From contig JAFKEE010000059.1 of assembly GCA_017307505.1 (NCBI GenBank), positions 1 to 64,000 on the forward strand: a stretch of DNA of 64,000 nt, given 5' to 3'. The notes under the pieces are model-generated. The model was not told the DNA's origin, searched no databases, and worked only from the letters and a program-made list of their open reading frames with translations. Source of the DNA: Acidobacteriota bacterium. Lineage in GTDB: Bacteria > Acidobacteriota > Terriglobia > Bryobacterales > Bryobacteraceae. A program made the translations under genes and the position numbers. This document shows, one piece after another, positions 1 to 7,831 of this stretch (position 1 is the first letter of the stretch; every line of letters starts with the position of its first letter).

Positions 1-149
1 GGCCCCGTCTTCCGCTACGCCCAAAGCGCGCCGCCTAAAGGCGACGCTGGGCTCCGCTCCAGCCGCCCCCCCCGAAAGCGGGTTCTGAGAGGAATTGGGG
101 TGGGGAATTCTCGACCGGTACTTTGGGGAATTTTCAATCGGAGTTGACA
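1..149. mobile_element. Terminal part of an IS21-family element
   Basis: The stretch ends at position 149 in the complement of TGTCAAC, the typical outer end of IS21-family elements. Two near-identical 18-bp subterminal repeats follow inward, TGGGGAATTCTCGACCGG at 101-118 and TGGGGAATTTTCAATCGG at 124-141, 23 bp apart. Multiple short repeats at the ends are a known hallmark of this family, where they bind the transposase. No istA or istB coding sequence is visible, so the body of the element would lie left of the window. The family assignment rests on pattern recognition of the ends only. Confidence 0.6.
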
Positions 150-314
150 ATCTTTTAGTCCCTCCCTCCAACTCCTCAGCATTCGGTAGCTCACCCTGAT
201 GATCTTGGCGGCCCTCCACCACATGACCGTCTTCACAATGGCCCTCAGCAGAGTGCCTGGTAGCCGCATCATCTGATCTATTTCCGAAGCAGGCTGCTTC
301 TTCCGAGCCGTCAT
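150..314 (-). pseudogene. Truncated ISNCY-type transposase, N-terminal remnant
   Basis: About 55 residues read from the ATG at 314. The segment AIVKTVMWWRAAKIIRVSYR resembles the N-terminal helix-turn-helix of ISNCY-family transposases (pattern: hydrophobic helix, WWQAAEIIGIS, RxMRRWRE). The similarity stops near position 150, exactly where the IS21-type end begins, and the rest of the open frame is non-homologous GC-rich sequence. The gene was therefore probably cut by the IS21 insertion. The DDE catalytic domain is absent, so it cannot be functional. Confidence 0.6.
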
Positions 315-342
315 CCATTAGGCTTCACGGCAATTGTTCGCG

Positions 343-381
343 AGCTGGCAGATCATGTGACCTCAAGCTGACAGATCACAT
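343..381. repeat. Two imperfect direct repeats next to the transposase remnant
   Basis: AGCTGGCAGATCATGTGA at 343-360 and AGCTGACAGATCACAT at 366-381 are direct repeats 23 bp apart, just upstream of the start of the remnant transposase. They are probably subterminal transposase-binding repeats of that broken element. No clear terminal inverted repeat or target duplication can be paired, because the other end is lost. Confidence 0.45.
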
Positions 382-546
382 ACCAGCAATCAACTATTGT
401 TTTTTTCTTATTGCAAAACCAGAAGAGGTGTATACTGTGGCTCGCGTCGGCGAAGAGTCCGAGGTCGTTCCGGCATCACCCATCTGGGTTTAATTTGCCG
501 GACACAGTTCCAACTGAAACATCGTAATGCAAGGAAGGATACGGAA

Positions 547-3207
547 GTGAAGCGCTCTAACTGCAAGACATGGGCTTGGCTGATTGCTTCGGCCGTAGTC
601 GCGACAAGTCTCTTAACAGCACCCGCCCTCGCCTTCTGGCCTTGGGACTATCGAGTCATCTTGGGCTCTTCGCCTTTCGACGAGACTCATCAAAGCATCA
701 CGACGAAGTCGATGAAATCACTGGCAGATGAGTTCTTTGGCATCAGCACCCTGACCAAGTCGATGAAGGACGCCATTGATGAAACTGTAGAGGCGAATGC
801 AGCTGTGGATGAGAACCAGATCAACGGCTTCTGGCATTTTGATGGCGAATCGTTTGAGAATGGTAGAAATCGCTTAGTCCAGCTAAAAAGCCAAATCATC
901 AGCCAACTACAAGCATCAACCGACGGCTCCGCCGCTCGCCGGAGTCTCGGGGCCGCCCTGCACACACTGCAAGACTTCTACTCTCACAGTAACTGGGTGG
1001 AACTCGGAAACTCTACTCCAAATACCAATATCACGAAGGGTGGGGCGCTTTCGTTCGCGTCCTCGAGTGAAAGAACCTGCAAAGACAACCTTATATTTTC
1101 GGGCACAAGCGGAGTCCTAGTTACCTCGCGCTTAACCAGCGGTTACTACGGCGGTGAAATTGAGGTCAAACCAGCCCCTGATCCAGGAAAATGCAATCAC
1201 GGCGGGATCCTTGAAGGTTTGTTCACCGACGGCATCAATAAGGATGTCTCCAACGCCACATTTGCTCCTCATTCTTTCTACCATTACAGTGCGGGCCAAT
1301 TGGCTCAAGAGGCATCCAAGCAGTTTATTCGTGACATAAAGAACACGCCTGGCGTCACTCCGGCCCAAATGAAGCGTCTATTCGGTATCGAGTTGACGCT
1401 CTCTATCGCCATCGACACAACCGGAAGCATGGGACCTATCATCGAGTCCGTGAAGAACCAAGCGATTGCGATTGTCGATGCCCGCATCGGCACCCCGCTT
1501 GAGCCAACGAAGTATGTGCTGGCACCTTTCAACGATCCCAGTGTTCCAACTGCAATGGTGTTTGATGAACCCAACGGTTTCAAGGCCGCCATCAGCTCAC
1601 TTTCCGCTTCTGGCGGTGGCGATTGTCCCGAACTTGCCGTGGGCGGCATGCTCCAAGCTCTCGCCAGCAGTGGTCGCGGCGGCGACCTGTTCATGTTCAC
1701 TGACGCAAGCGCCAAGGATACCGCTAACGTGGGGTCAGCTCTGGCTCTGGCTGAAGAGAAGAAGATCACGGTTCATACTTCTCTATTTGGTAGCTGCTCA
1801 CCCGTGGATCCCGCTTACATCCGCCTTACCAGTGCGACTGGAGGCGAGTTCTTCATGCTCTCCTTCGCGGAAGCCGGTAACGTTGCCAAACTGGCCGATC
1901 TCCTCGTCCGGCCCAACAAGGTCAATCTACTGATTGTCGATGACGTCCTCGTCGGGGCCGAGAAAACCTTTAGCGTAGCCGTCGATTCTACGCTTACACG
2001 CGTCACGTTTGTTGTAAGCGGCACCTCCAATGTGGTTATCAAACGTCCAGATAGCAGCATCGTCGCACCTGGCGGTCCAGGTGTGACGATTGTTCCTTTG
2101 AGTTCAGGCCAGTTGGTATCCGTCGACGCGCCTACCACCGGAGCTTGGACCATCACGGTCAATGGAAGCGGCGTCTTCGCATTACGCGCATCCGGCGAGA
2201 GTTTGTTGGACCTCGATTCTTTCCTTTTCTTGGAACCTAAAGGGCGCCCTGGTCACCAGGGTGATTTTCCCATCTCCGGCAGACCGATCTCCGGCAGATC
2301 TTACCTCGCCAGCGCCCGGCTTACCGGGGGCTCGGGGAGCCAGTTCGCCCTAAGAACTGGAGCCGGCGCATTAATACGGACACTGACGATGGTCCAGGGG
2401 TTGGGCAATGCGAACGACTCCTATTTCGGTCAGGTTGCGGTCCCGGGAACTGCATTTAACGTTTATGCTTCCGGCACCGATCCGTCAGGACATCCGTTCC
2501 AACGGGTGCGAGCCATTTCTGTCCAGCCCCAGCCTATCCAAGTCGTCGCACCCGTTCCGCCGGGACTGCGGGTTGGAGCCGATAGTGTTCTCGAATTCAA
2601 AGTCAAGAACTTTGGACCAGCGGGTACGTTCCAAATTCGTGCCACCGATAACCGAGGTTACCTGAAGTCGTTCTCCCCTAATATCGTGCCGCTCGCCACC
2701 AATGAGGAAGCAGTCGTTTCCGTCACTCTGCGGCCGTTGAACAACGCACCTACAGGGGATTCCACGTTCCTCACCGTCACCGCCGAGAACCTCGCGGATC
2801 GAAGCATCATCAATGGTGTCAGCATCCCAGTGATCGTTGAGGAGGGTTTCGACGCCGATCGCGAACCGCCTAAACTCGCCATAGTCGCCACTCCGTCAAT
2901 CTTGTGGCCCGTGAATCACAAAATGATCCCCGTGTCGATTGAAATCAGTGTCAGCGACAATCGCGATCCCAGTCCAATCGTGATCCTGGACTCCATCACC
3001 AGCAACGAAAACCAAGATGCGCTTGGCGATGGGCATACCTCGCCAGACATCCAGATGGATGGTTCCGGGAAGATCTTGCTCAGAGCCGAACGATCCGGAC
3101 CTGGCTCTGATCGTGTTTACACCATAACGTATAGTGCTCGCGACAAGAGTGGCAACCTTTCAAATGCGTCCACCCGAGTGAGGGTGCCTCACGATCGAGG
3201 CAATTAG
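547..3207 (+). CDS. Exported Het-C / von Willebrand factor A domain protein
   Basis: 886 residues. The start chosen is GTG 547, which has AAGGA about 10 bp upstream and gives a clean signal peptide ending ALA before FWPWDY; reading from 397 would put a non-signal leader in front. Residues about 25-270 look like a Het-C domain: ETHQSITTKS near the N-terminus, ALHTLQDFYSHSNWVE in the middle, HSFYHYSAGQLA near its end. A VWA domain starts near residue 285 with the metal-site motif DTTGSMG. The remainder is beta-rich, Ig/HYR-like, ending in a Bacterial Ig-type repeat with IVATPSILWPVNHKM. Het-C is the fungal heterokaryon-incompatibility family; bacterial Het-C plus VWA proteins exist, with undefined roles. 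The sequence is visibly less GC-rich than most of the window and sits between insertion sequences. Function is not known; it may act at the cell surface or on other cells. Confidence 0.75.
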   Translation: MKRSNCKTWAWLIASAVVATSLLTAPALAFWPWDYRVILGSSPFDETHQSITTKSMKSLADEFFGISTLTKSMKDAIDETVEANAAVDENQINGFWHFDGESFENGRNRLVQLKSQIISQLQASTDGSAARRSLGAALHTLQDFYSHSNWVELGNSTPNTNITKGGALSFASSSERTCKDNLIFSGTSGVLVTSRLTSGYYGGEIEVKPAPDPGKCNHGGILEGLFTDGINKDVSNATFAPHSFYHYSAGQLAQEASKQFIRDIKNTPGVTPAQMKRLFGIELTLSIAIDTTGSMGPIIESVKNQAIAIVDARIGTPLEPTKYVLAPFNDPSVPTAMVFDEPNGFKAAISSLSASGGGDCPELAVGGMLQALASSGRGGDLFMFTDASAKDTANVGSALALAEEKKITVHTSLFGSCSPVDPAYIRLTSATGGEFFMLSFAEAGNVAKLADLLVRPNKVNLLIVDDVLVGAEKTFSVAVDSTLTRVTFVVSGTSNVVIKRPDSSIVAPGGPGVTIVPLSSGQLVSVDAPTTGAWTITVNGSGVFALRASGESLLDLDSFLFLEPKGRPGHQGDFPISGRPISGRSYLASARLTGGSGSQFALRTGAGALIRTLTMVQGLGNANDSYFGQVAVPGTAFNVYASGTDPSGHPFQRVRAISVQPQPIQVVAPVPPGLRVGADSVLEFKVKNFGPAGTFQIRATDNRGYLKSFSPNIVPLATNEEAVVSVTLRPLNNAPTGDSTFLTVTAENLADRSIINGVSIPVIVEEGFDADREPPKLAIVATPSILWPVNHKMIPVSIEISVSDNRDPSPIVILDSITSNENQDALGDGHTSPDIQMDGSGKILLRAERSGPGSDRVYTITYSARDKSGNLSNASTRVRVPHDRGN

Positions 3208-3210
3208 TCC

Positions 3211-3828
3211 TTAACGTCCAGGCTCTGCAAGGGCGTCCTGCCTCCATTGATCGCTAATCAATCGAAGCAAGGCCGCCCTTTCTCTAACCGTTGGCCCCAC
3301 TACTCGAATATCATCGTAGAGCCCAGGACCGTGGCGTCCTAACAAATAAAACCGCTTGCCTAAGTTCACACTGGGATGCATTTCCGACACCGTCACTTCA
3401 GAACGTCCCGGGCCAATTTCCCTAATATGTACGATGAAATCGCAGTGAAACGGAAGTGATTTCCCGTCCGCGACATACTCCGATTTCCAAGAGCGTCCGA
3501 TCAAATCTTGTAGTACCACATCGTAGCGATGCTCCCAAGATGAAGGCCAAGAAGGGGCGTTGAGCTCGGGGCTCTCTCGCATTTGCTCGGGTGGTGGGAA
3601 ACCTGGATCTTCTCGCGAATATGCGACACGCCCCTCAAACAAGGTTCCTTTCGCGGCACTCCGGCTAGAGAGGCTCTTCACAACCTTCTGAATTCGCTCC
3701 GGCGCATCCTCGATGATCATCGTAAATACGTTCGGCCCCTCTGAAATCAATTGCAGGGACGGCATCCGTGTTTGACAGCCGAAACCTGATGCGGCCAAGA
3801 TCAGAATCCACACGAATCGGACACGCAT
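3211..3828 (-). CDS. Small putative lipoprotein, unknown function
   Basis: 205 residues from ATG 3828. The N-terminus MRVRFVWILILAASGFGC is a lipoprotein signal with the lipidation Cys at about residue 18. Longer reading frames upstream are excluded because they run into the inserted IS4-type element. The mature part has no domain I recognise; it contains ERIQKVVKSL and a central region rich in Pro and charged residues. It converges with the Het-C/VWA gene, the two stops being 3 bp apart. The IS4 element inserted 73 bp upstream of the start and may have displaced its promoter. It could be a partner of the Het-C protein, but only position suggests this. Confidence 0.55.
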   Translation of the reverse strand: MRVRFVWILILAASGFGCQTRMPSLQLISEGPNVFTMIIEDAPERIQKVVKSLSSRSAAKGTLFEGRVAYSREDPGFPPPEQMRESPELNAPSWPSSWEHRYDVVLQDLIGRSWKSEYVADGKSLPFHCDFIVHIREIGPGRSEVTVSEMHPSVNLGKRFYLLGRHGPGLYDDIRVVGPTVRERAALLRLISDQWRQDALAEPGR

Positions 3829-3901
3829 TGGTCTGTTCCGCCTTTGTCTTGTATTGTCGCACCGTTTGCGGATTCCATTTCTCGACGGTTGTTGTGGCCT
3901 T

Positions 3902-3910
3902 ATGCCAATA
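3902..3910. repeat. Left target site duplication of the IS4-type element
   Basis: ATGCCAATA lies directly outside the left inverted repeat and is repeated exactly at 5353-5361 directly outside the right one. A 9-bp duplication is a length known for part of the IS4 family. Confidence 0.9.
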
Positions 3911-5352
3911 CACTCTTGTCCAAGATAAATCCGCCAACGCCGGATCCGGCCAGGCTGTAAGGCTGAGAGGGGTGCCATCTTACAATTAAGCGTCGGCGCA
4001 GTTTCGTTTTCACACCGGGACCGCGCCAACGCCACTCCCAAGGATGGCAAGACAATCCTACAAGCTGCCAGTCTCTTCAATCAACTGCTCCATTACTTCC
4101 CCCGCAATGAGCTCGCCGCGCTGGTCAAGAAGCACGACGCCGAGCGCTCCGCCTAGGCCTGCGCCGGCTGGACCCAGTTTGTTTCCATGCTCTTTTGCCA
4201 ACTCGGCCGCACCGACCCCCTGCACGAGATCTGCAATGGGCTCAGTTGCTGCCTCGGCAAACTCGTGCACCTCGGCATCGCCAAAGCACCCTGCCGGTCC
4301 ACTCTTTCTTATGCCAACGAACACCGCCCCGCTGCGCTGTCCGAAGACCTCTTCTGGATCTCGCTGGCCCGCATCCGTGACAGAGGAGCATTCGGCCATC
4401 GCCAACACAGGTTCCGATTCAAGAACAGATTGCTCAGCCTGGACTCGACCACCATTACGCCGTGCCTAAACCTATTTCCCTGGGCGAAGTACGGTCGCTC
4501 CAAAGGCGGAGTGAAAGCGAATGTCCTGCTCGACCACGACGACTACCTCCCGTCCTACTTGCTGCTCACCGAAGCCCGCCGGAGCGATGTCAAAATGGCC
4601 GACGCATTCCTGCTCAATCCCGGCTCCATCGTCGCCATAGATCGCGGCTACAGTGAGTACTCCCTGTTCGGCCGCTGGACGGAGGCCGGCGTCTTCTTCG
4701 TGACCCGACTGAAAGACGAGGCCCAGTTTGAAATCATCGAGGAGCGAACAAGGCCGCAGCATAGCGCGATCTGCGTCGACCAAATCATCCGTCTCACTTC
4801 CGACAATGGCCGCGCCGAGTGCCCACACTTGCTCCGCCGTGTCGTGGTCTGAGCTCCCGAAAAGGAGGATGTCCTCGTGCTGCTTACCAACCACCTGGAG
4901 TTCGGCGCCACGACCATCGCCACCATCTATAAGGACCGCTAGAAACTGGATTTGTTTTTAAAGGCGATCAAACAGAATTTGACAGTGAAGACCTTCGTTA
5001 GCACCAGCCAGAACGCTCCCCGCATCCAGATTTGGACAGCCCTGATCGCTCTCCTGCTGTTGAAGTGGCTGCATCACCTTTCCAGCGCCAACTGGTCGTT
5101 ATCCAACCTGGCCTCGCTCCTAAGGCTCAACCTGTTTGCCTACCGCGAACTGACCACGTGGCTCAACCATCGGCTCGAAACCCCACCTTTGCCACCGCCT
5201 TCCGAGCAACTGATACCCGCCCTGTCCTGAATTTGACCGGCTCAATCGCTCCAGAGCAGAGACCACCCCTCAGGAAATCAGACGCCACCGGTCAGGAACC
5301 CTTTGAATTCAGCACCGGATGCGACAGGTCTGTCCTGTCTTGGACAGCAGTG
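3911..5352 (+). mobile_element. IS4-family insertion sequence, 1442 bp, inactive transposase
   Basis: The left end begins CACTCTTGTCCAAGA (3911-3925); the right end is TCTTGGACAGCAGTG (5338-5352), whose complement CACTGCTGTCCAAGA matches the left end at 13 of 15 positions. Exact 9-bp copies of ATGCCAATA flank both ends. The size suits the family, and the single transposase frame inside has IS4-type motifs. The element is bounded cleanly, so the DNA before insertion can be reconstructed by removing 3911-5361. It inserted in the region upstream of the lipoprotein gene at 3211-3828. Confidence 0.88.
3977..5230 (+). pseudogene. IS4-family transposase with three in-frame stops
   Basis: One continuous reading frame covers the transposase but is broken by TAG at 4154, TGA at 4850 and TAG at 4940; no frameshift is needed. 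Upstream is the N-terminal part (DGKTILQAASLFNQLLHYFP), then LLSLDSTTI (first catalytic Asp), IVAIDRGYSEY (second Asp) and, after the third stop, KLDLFLKAIKQNL. The family YREK signature should read roughly YKDRWKIELFFKAIK; here the Trp codon is TAG and the catalytic Glu appears as Asp. No ATG is seen in frame at the start, so the left limit is uncertain. The gene cannot make an active enzyme. Family: IS4 (DDE). Confidence 0.85.
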
Positions 5353-5361
5353 ATGCCAATA
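5353..5361. repeat. Right target site duplication of the IS4-type element
   Basis: ATGCCAATA, identical to 3902-3910, directly after the right inverted repeat. Confidence 0.9.
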
Positions 5362-5728
5362 GGGCCGTTCAGAGAGAGGCCACGGATCCTTGGAACCCAT
5401 TCCTGATCCTAGTCTGCAGGGAAGCCTTGAGCGTCTAATCAGCACTGTGCTGTCACACTGATAGTACACATTCTGAAACAAAGCTCTTCGCGTCTTCAAG
5501 AGAACACGTAGAAGATGAAAGGGCTCGGCCACAATCTGGTGCCTTCGGTGGTCAGGCGGGGATCCTGAAGTGCAGCATATGGCTGGCGATTATCAACATG
5601 ACACCACAAGCGTTTCCCGGCAAGTTGACTACAAACAGCCCGACTTCCGAGTGGCGCGTGACACGGCCCCTCCCTTTCCACCCTCTACACATATGCCCGT
5701 AAATCCGCCGCAATTCCGCACTCCTTAA
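5362..5728. other. Stretch without a recognised gene right of the IS4 element
   Basis: Before the insertion this DNA continued directly into the region upstream of the lipoprotein gene at 3211-3828, so it may hold that gene's original promoter on the minus strand. Short open frames exist on both strands but none has a ribosome binding site together with a recognisable product. No repeats or RNA gene were noticed. Confidence 0.5.
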
Positions 5729-5757
5729 TTGACAGCACCACCTCCAAGTGGTACTCT
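5729..5757 (+). promoter_or_regulatory. Possible promoter of the rtcB-prfH locus
   Basis: TTGACA at 5729-5734 is a perfect -35 hexamer, followed after 17 bp by TACTCT at 5752-5757, a poor -10 (3 of 6). The spacer holds the small inverted repeat CCACCTCCAAGTGG. Transcription would start near 5764, just before an AAAGGAG ribosome binding site at 5766-5772. Confidence 0.35.
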
Positions 5758-5777
5758 GCTTCTGGAAAGGAGCCATC

Positions 5778-5873
5778 GTGCGACAATTCAACTCGAATTT
5801 ATCCGCATATCCACGCCTTGGACCCGGCGCGGTGTCAGATGGCTCGTCTACTTTCCGTCTCGCCCGCGCCTGA
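5778..5873 (+). CDS. Candidate 31-residue leader ORF upstream of the RNA repair genes
   Basis: GTG 5778 is preceded by AAAGGAG at 5766-5772, a near-ideal ribosome binding site at 5-nt spacing, and the frame stays open to TGA at 5871. The product has 31 residues, is soluble-looking and ends in FRLARA. It resembles nothing I know. The stop lies 34 bp before the next gene, so it could be a translated leader that couples ribosome performance to expression of the downstream repair genes, or a chance ORF or gene remnant. Confidence 0.35.
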   Translation: MRQFNSNLSAYPRLGPGAVSDGSSTFRLARA

Positions 5874-5907
5874 CCCCTCAACCTCTCACAACCTGATTGA
5901 GGAGTTT

Positions 5908-6645
5908 ATGACGACCACAGACTCTCTGTGCCGGCATTTCTCCCGCATGGGCGCACGGCTCAAATGGCAACAGCCGGACGCGCGCCAATGGGAGAAAGTC
6001 CGGATCGACGTCGGCAGGGATCGGGACGGCGAATTCTATGAGATTCGCTGCCTCGCCGGGATTCTCCCGGAAGTCCTGGAAGTCCGGCCCGCCCTCCATC
6101 ATCTCGTCATGATGGTGCGCGATGGCCGGGCCAAGTACAAATACCTGCTCGGCCGCGATGACGGTCACTGGTTTGCCGCCGCGGTACCCGGTGACAGTGT
6201 GCGCGATGTGCGTTCCGCCATGGCCAGCCTGCTACCCGCTGAGGTCGAAGGCCGCGCCTACACCCGGCAGGGTGAGTGGTTCTTTGTTTGGGTACGGGAT
6301 GTCCCTCCGGATGCCCTGTACTTTCGCCACGAACCGCTCAGCCGGGGCGCCGGCAGCAAACCTCATCTCTGCGCAGAGCTCATGAGGCGCGGCGGCGCCA
6401 CCGTGATGGTCTCCACGGCTCATCCCAATGGGATCGATGCCGCCGAATACCAGAGGCTGATTGCAACCGACCCCGACGCCTGGCGCTTGAACTGGCGGCA
6501 GATGGTGCGGGATGCCGAGGTATTCGCCCGTGGTGACGTCCGCCATCGCGACCACAAAACCATCCATCTCGATGGATGGCATCGCGTCTACATGAACCGG
6601 GAGCGCTTTGCCGCCCACGCGCGGCAGATCGCGTTCCTGGACTAA
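5908..6645 (+). CDS. Conserved-looking protein of unknown function in the rtcB-prfH operon
   Basis: 245 residues. ATG 5908 has GAGGAG about 6 bp upstream; starts further left have none. There is no signal peptide or membrane segment, so it is cytoplasmic. The first half is mixed alpha/beta (KVRIDVGRDRDGEFYEIRC; HHLVMMVRDGRAKYKYLLGR). The second half has a strongly patterned segment: GEWFFVWV, LYFRHEPLSRG, KPHLCAELMRRGG. The C-terminus ends RGDVRHRDHKTIHLDGWHRV, rich in His, Arg and Asp, which looks like a binding or catalytic site. I do not recognise the family. It lies 67 bp before the RtcB gene on the same strand and is probably cotranscribed, which suggests a role in RNA or ribosome repair. 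That role is inference from context. Confidence 0.7.
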   Translation: MTTTDSLCRHFSRMGARLKWQQPDARQWEKVRIDVGRDRDGEFYEIRCLAGILPEVLEVRPALHHLVMMVRDGRAKYKYLLGRDDGHWFAAAVPGDSVRDVRSAMASLLPAEVEGRAYTRQGEWFFVWVRDVPPDALYFRHEPLSRGAGSKPHLCAELMRRGGATVMVSTAHPNGIDAAEYQRLIATDPDAWRLNWRQMVRDAEVFARGDVRHRDHKTIHLDGWHRVYMNRERFAAHARQIAFLD

Positions 6646-6712
6646 CCCCAGGGGTGCCCTCCCTCCGGTGGGCGCCCCACTCCAAACAACGGAATCTGAC
6701 GGAAGGGACTGC

Positions 6713-7831
6713 TTGACTCACGAAACGTGTGAAGTCCGGCTTGTCGCCTCGACCTCCAATTGGATCGAGGGCGCAGCCGTACAACAGTTGGAAAAGACGG
6801 CCACACTGCCGGGCATGCGGCTCGCAGTGGGCCTGCCGGATTTGCATCCGGGCAAGGGGAGCCCCATCGGGGCCGCCTTCTTCGCCGAAGGATGTCTCTA
6901 CCCGGCTCTGGTAGGCAATGACATCGGGTGCGGCATCGGTCTGTGGCAGACCGGGCTCAGCGCCCGCAACCGAAAACTCGAAACCTGGGCCAACCGCCTG
7001 CGCGGCCTCGACCGGCCCTGGGACGGCGGCAGTGCGCAGTTCCTCGCCACGCGGGGCATCGCACCCGGCCCGCAGGATCACGCGCTGGGCACCATCGGCG
7101 GAGGCAACCACTTCGCCGAACTGCAGCAGATCGAGAACGTCGCCCATCCGGCCGCCTGCGAGGAGCTCGGCCTGCAACCGGGCGCGCTTTACCTGTGCGT
7201 GCACAGCGGGTCGCGCGGCCTGGGCGAGGCGATCCTGCGCGAGCATGTCGACCGGCACGGCTTCGGCGGGCTCCCCGAGGGCAGCGCCGAGGCCGCGGCC
7301 TACCTCGCTCGCCACGATCAGGCCAGGCACTGGGCCTCGGCCAATCGCGAGGTCATCGCGGTGCGGATCCTGGAGTGCCTCCGCACCGAAGGCACCCGCC
7401 TGCTGGATCTCAGCCACAACTGGGTGGAGCGCGTGGATCTCGCCGGCACATCCGGCTGGCTCCACCGCAAAGGCGCGGCGCCTTCCACGCAAGGCCCGGT
7501 TGTGATTCCGGGCTCGCGTGGAGCGTTCACCTATCTCGTCCGGCCGCTCCCACCCAGCGCAAAGAGCGGCTACTCCCTGGCGCACGGGGCCGGCCGCAAG
7601 TGGTCCCGCTCCGACAGCCGGGGCCGGCTCGAGAAGCGCTTCACCGCCAGGGACCTCACCCGCACTGAGCTCGGCAGCCAGGTGATCTGTGAAGACAAGG
7701 AGTTGCTCTATGAAGAAGCGCCGCAGGCGTATAAGAACATCAACGTCGTCATCCAGGATCTGGTCGACGCGGAGCTGGCCGAGGTGCTCGCCATCCTCCG
7801 TCCGGTGATCACTTACAAGGTGCGCCGATGA
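6713..7831 (+). CDS. rtcB: RNA ligase RtcB (RtcB2 type, paired with PrfH)
   Basis: 372 residues. RtcB joins RNA 2',3'-cyclic phosphate or 3'-phosphate ends to 5'-OH ends, using GTP and Mn2+. Visible motifs: PDLHPGKGSPIGAAF, NDIGCGIGLW with metal ligands Asp70 and Cys73, GGGNHF (Asn132, His133), HSGSRGLGE, PGSRGAFTYLV, and HGAGRKWSR with His291 as the residue that is guanylylated. Family members of this short type are about this length. No ATG fits; TTG 6713 with GGAAGGGA just upstream best matches the family N-terminus (VRLVASTSNWIEGAAV). The stop overlaps the PrfH start (ATGA), so the two are translationally coupled. RtcB2-PrfH couples have been described as rescuing ribosomes cut in the decoding centre. 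Confidence 0.93.
   Translation: MTHETCEVRLVASTSNWIEGAAVQQLEKTATLPGMRLAVGLPDLHPGKGSPIGAAFFAEGCLYPALVGNDIGCGIGLWQTGLSARNRKLETWANRLRGLDRPWDGGSAQFLATRGIAPGPQDHALGTIGGGNHFAELQQIENVAHPAACEELGLQPGALYLCVHSGSRGLGEAILREHVDRHGFGGLPEGSAEAAAYLARHDQARHWASANREVIAVRILECLRTEGTRLLDLSHNWVERVDLAGTSGWLHRKGAAPSTQGPVVIPGSRGAFTYLVRPLPPSAKSGYSLAHGAGRKWSRSDSRGRLEKRFTARDLTRTELGSQVICEDKELLYEEAPQAYKNINVVIQDLVDAELAEVLAILRPVITYKVRR

Noticed and set aside
3211-4080. 289-residue form of the lipoprotein
   Set aside because: The extra N-terminal part is read from the inserted IS4 element; the lipoprotein signal begins at 3828.
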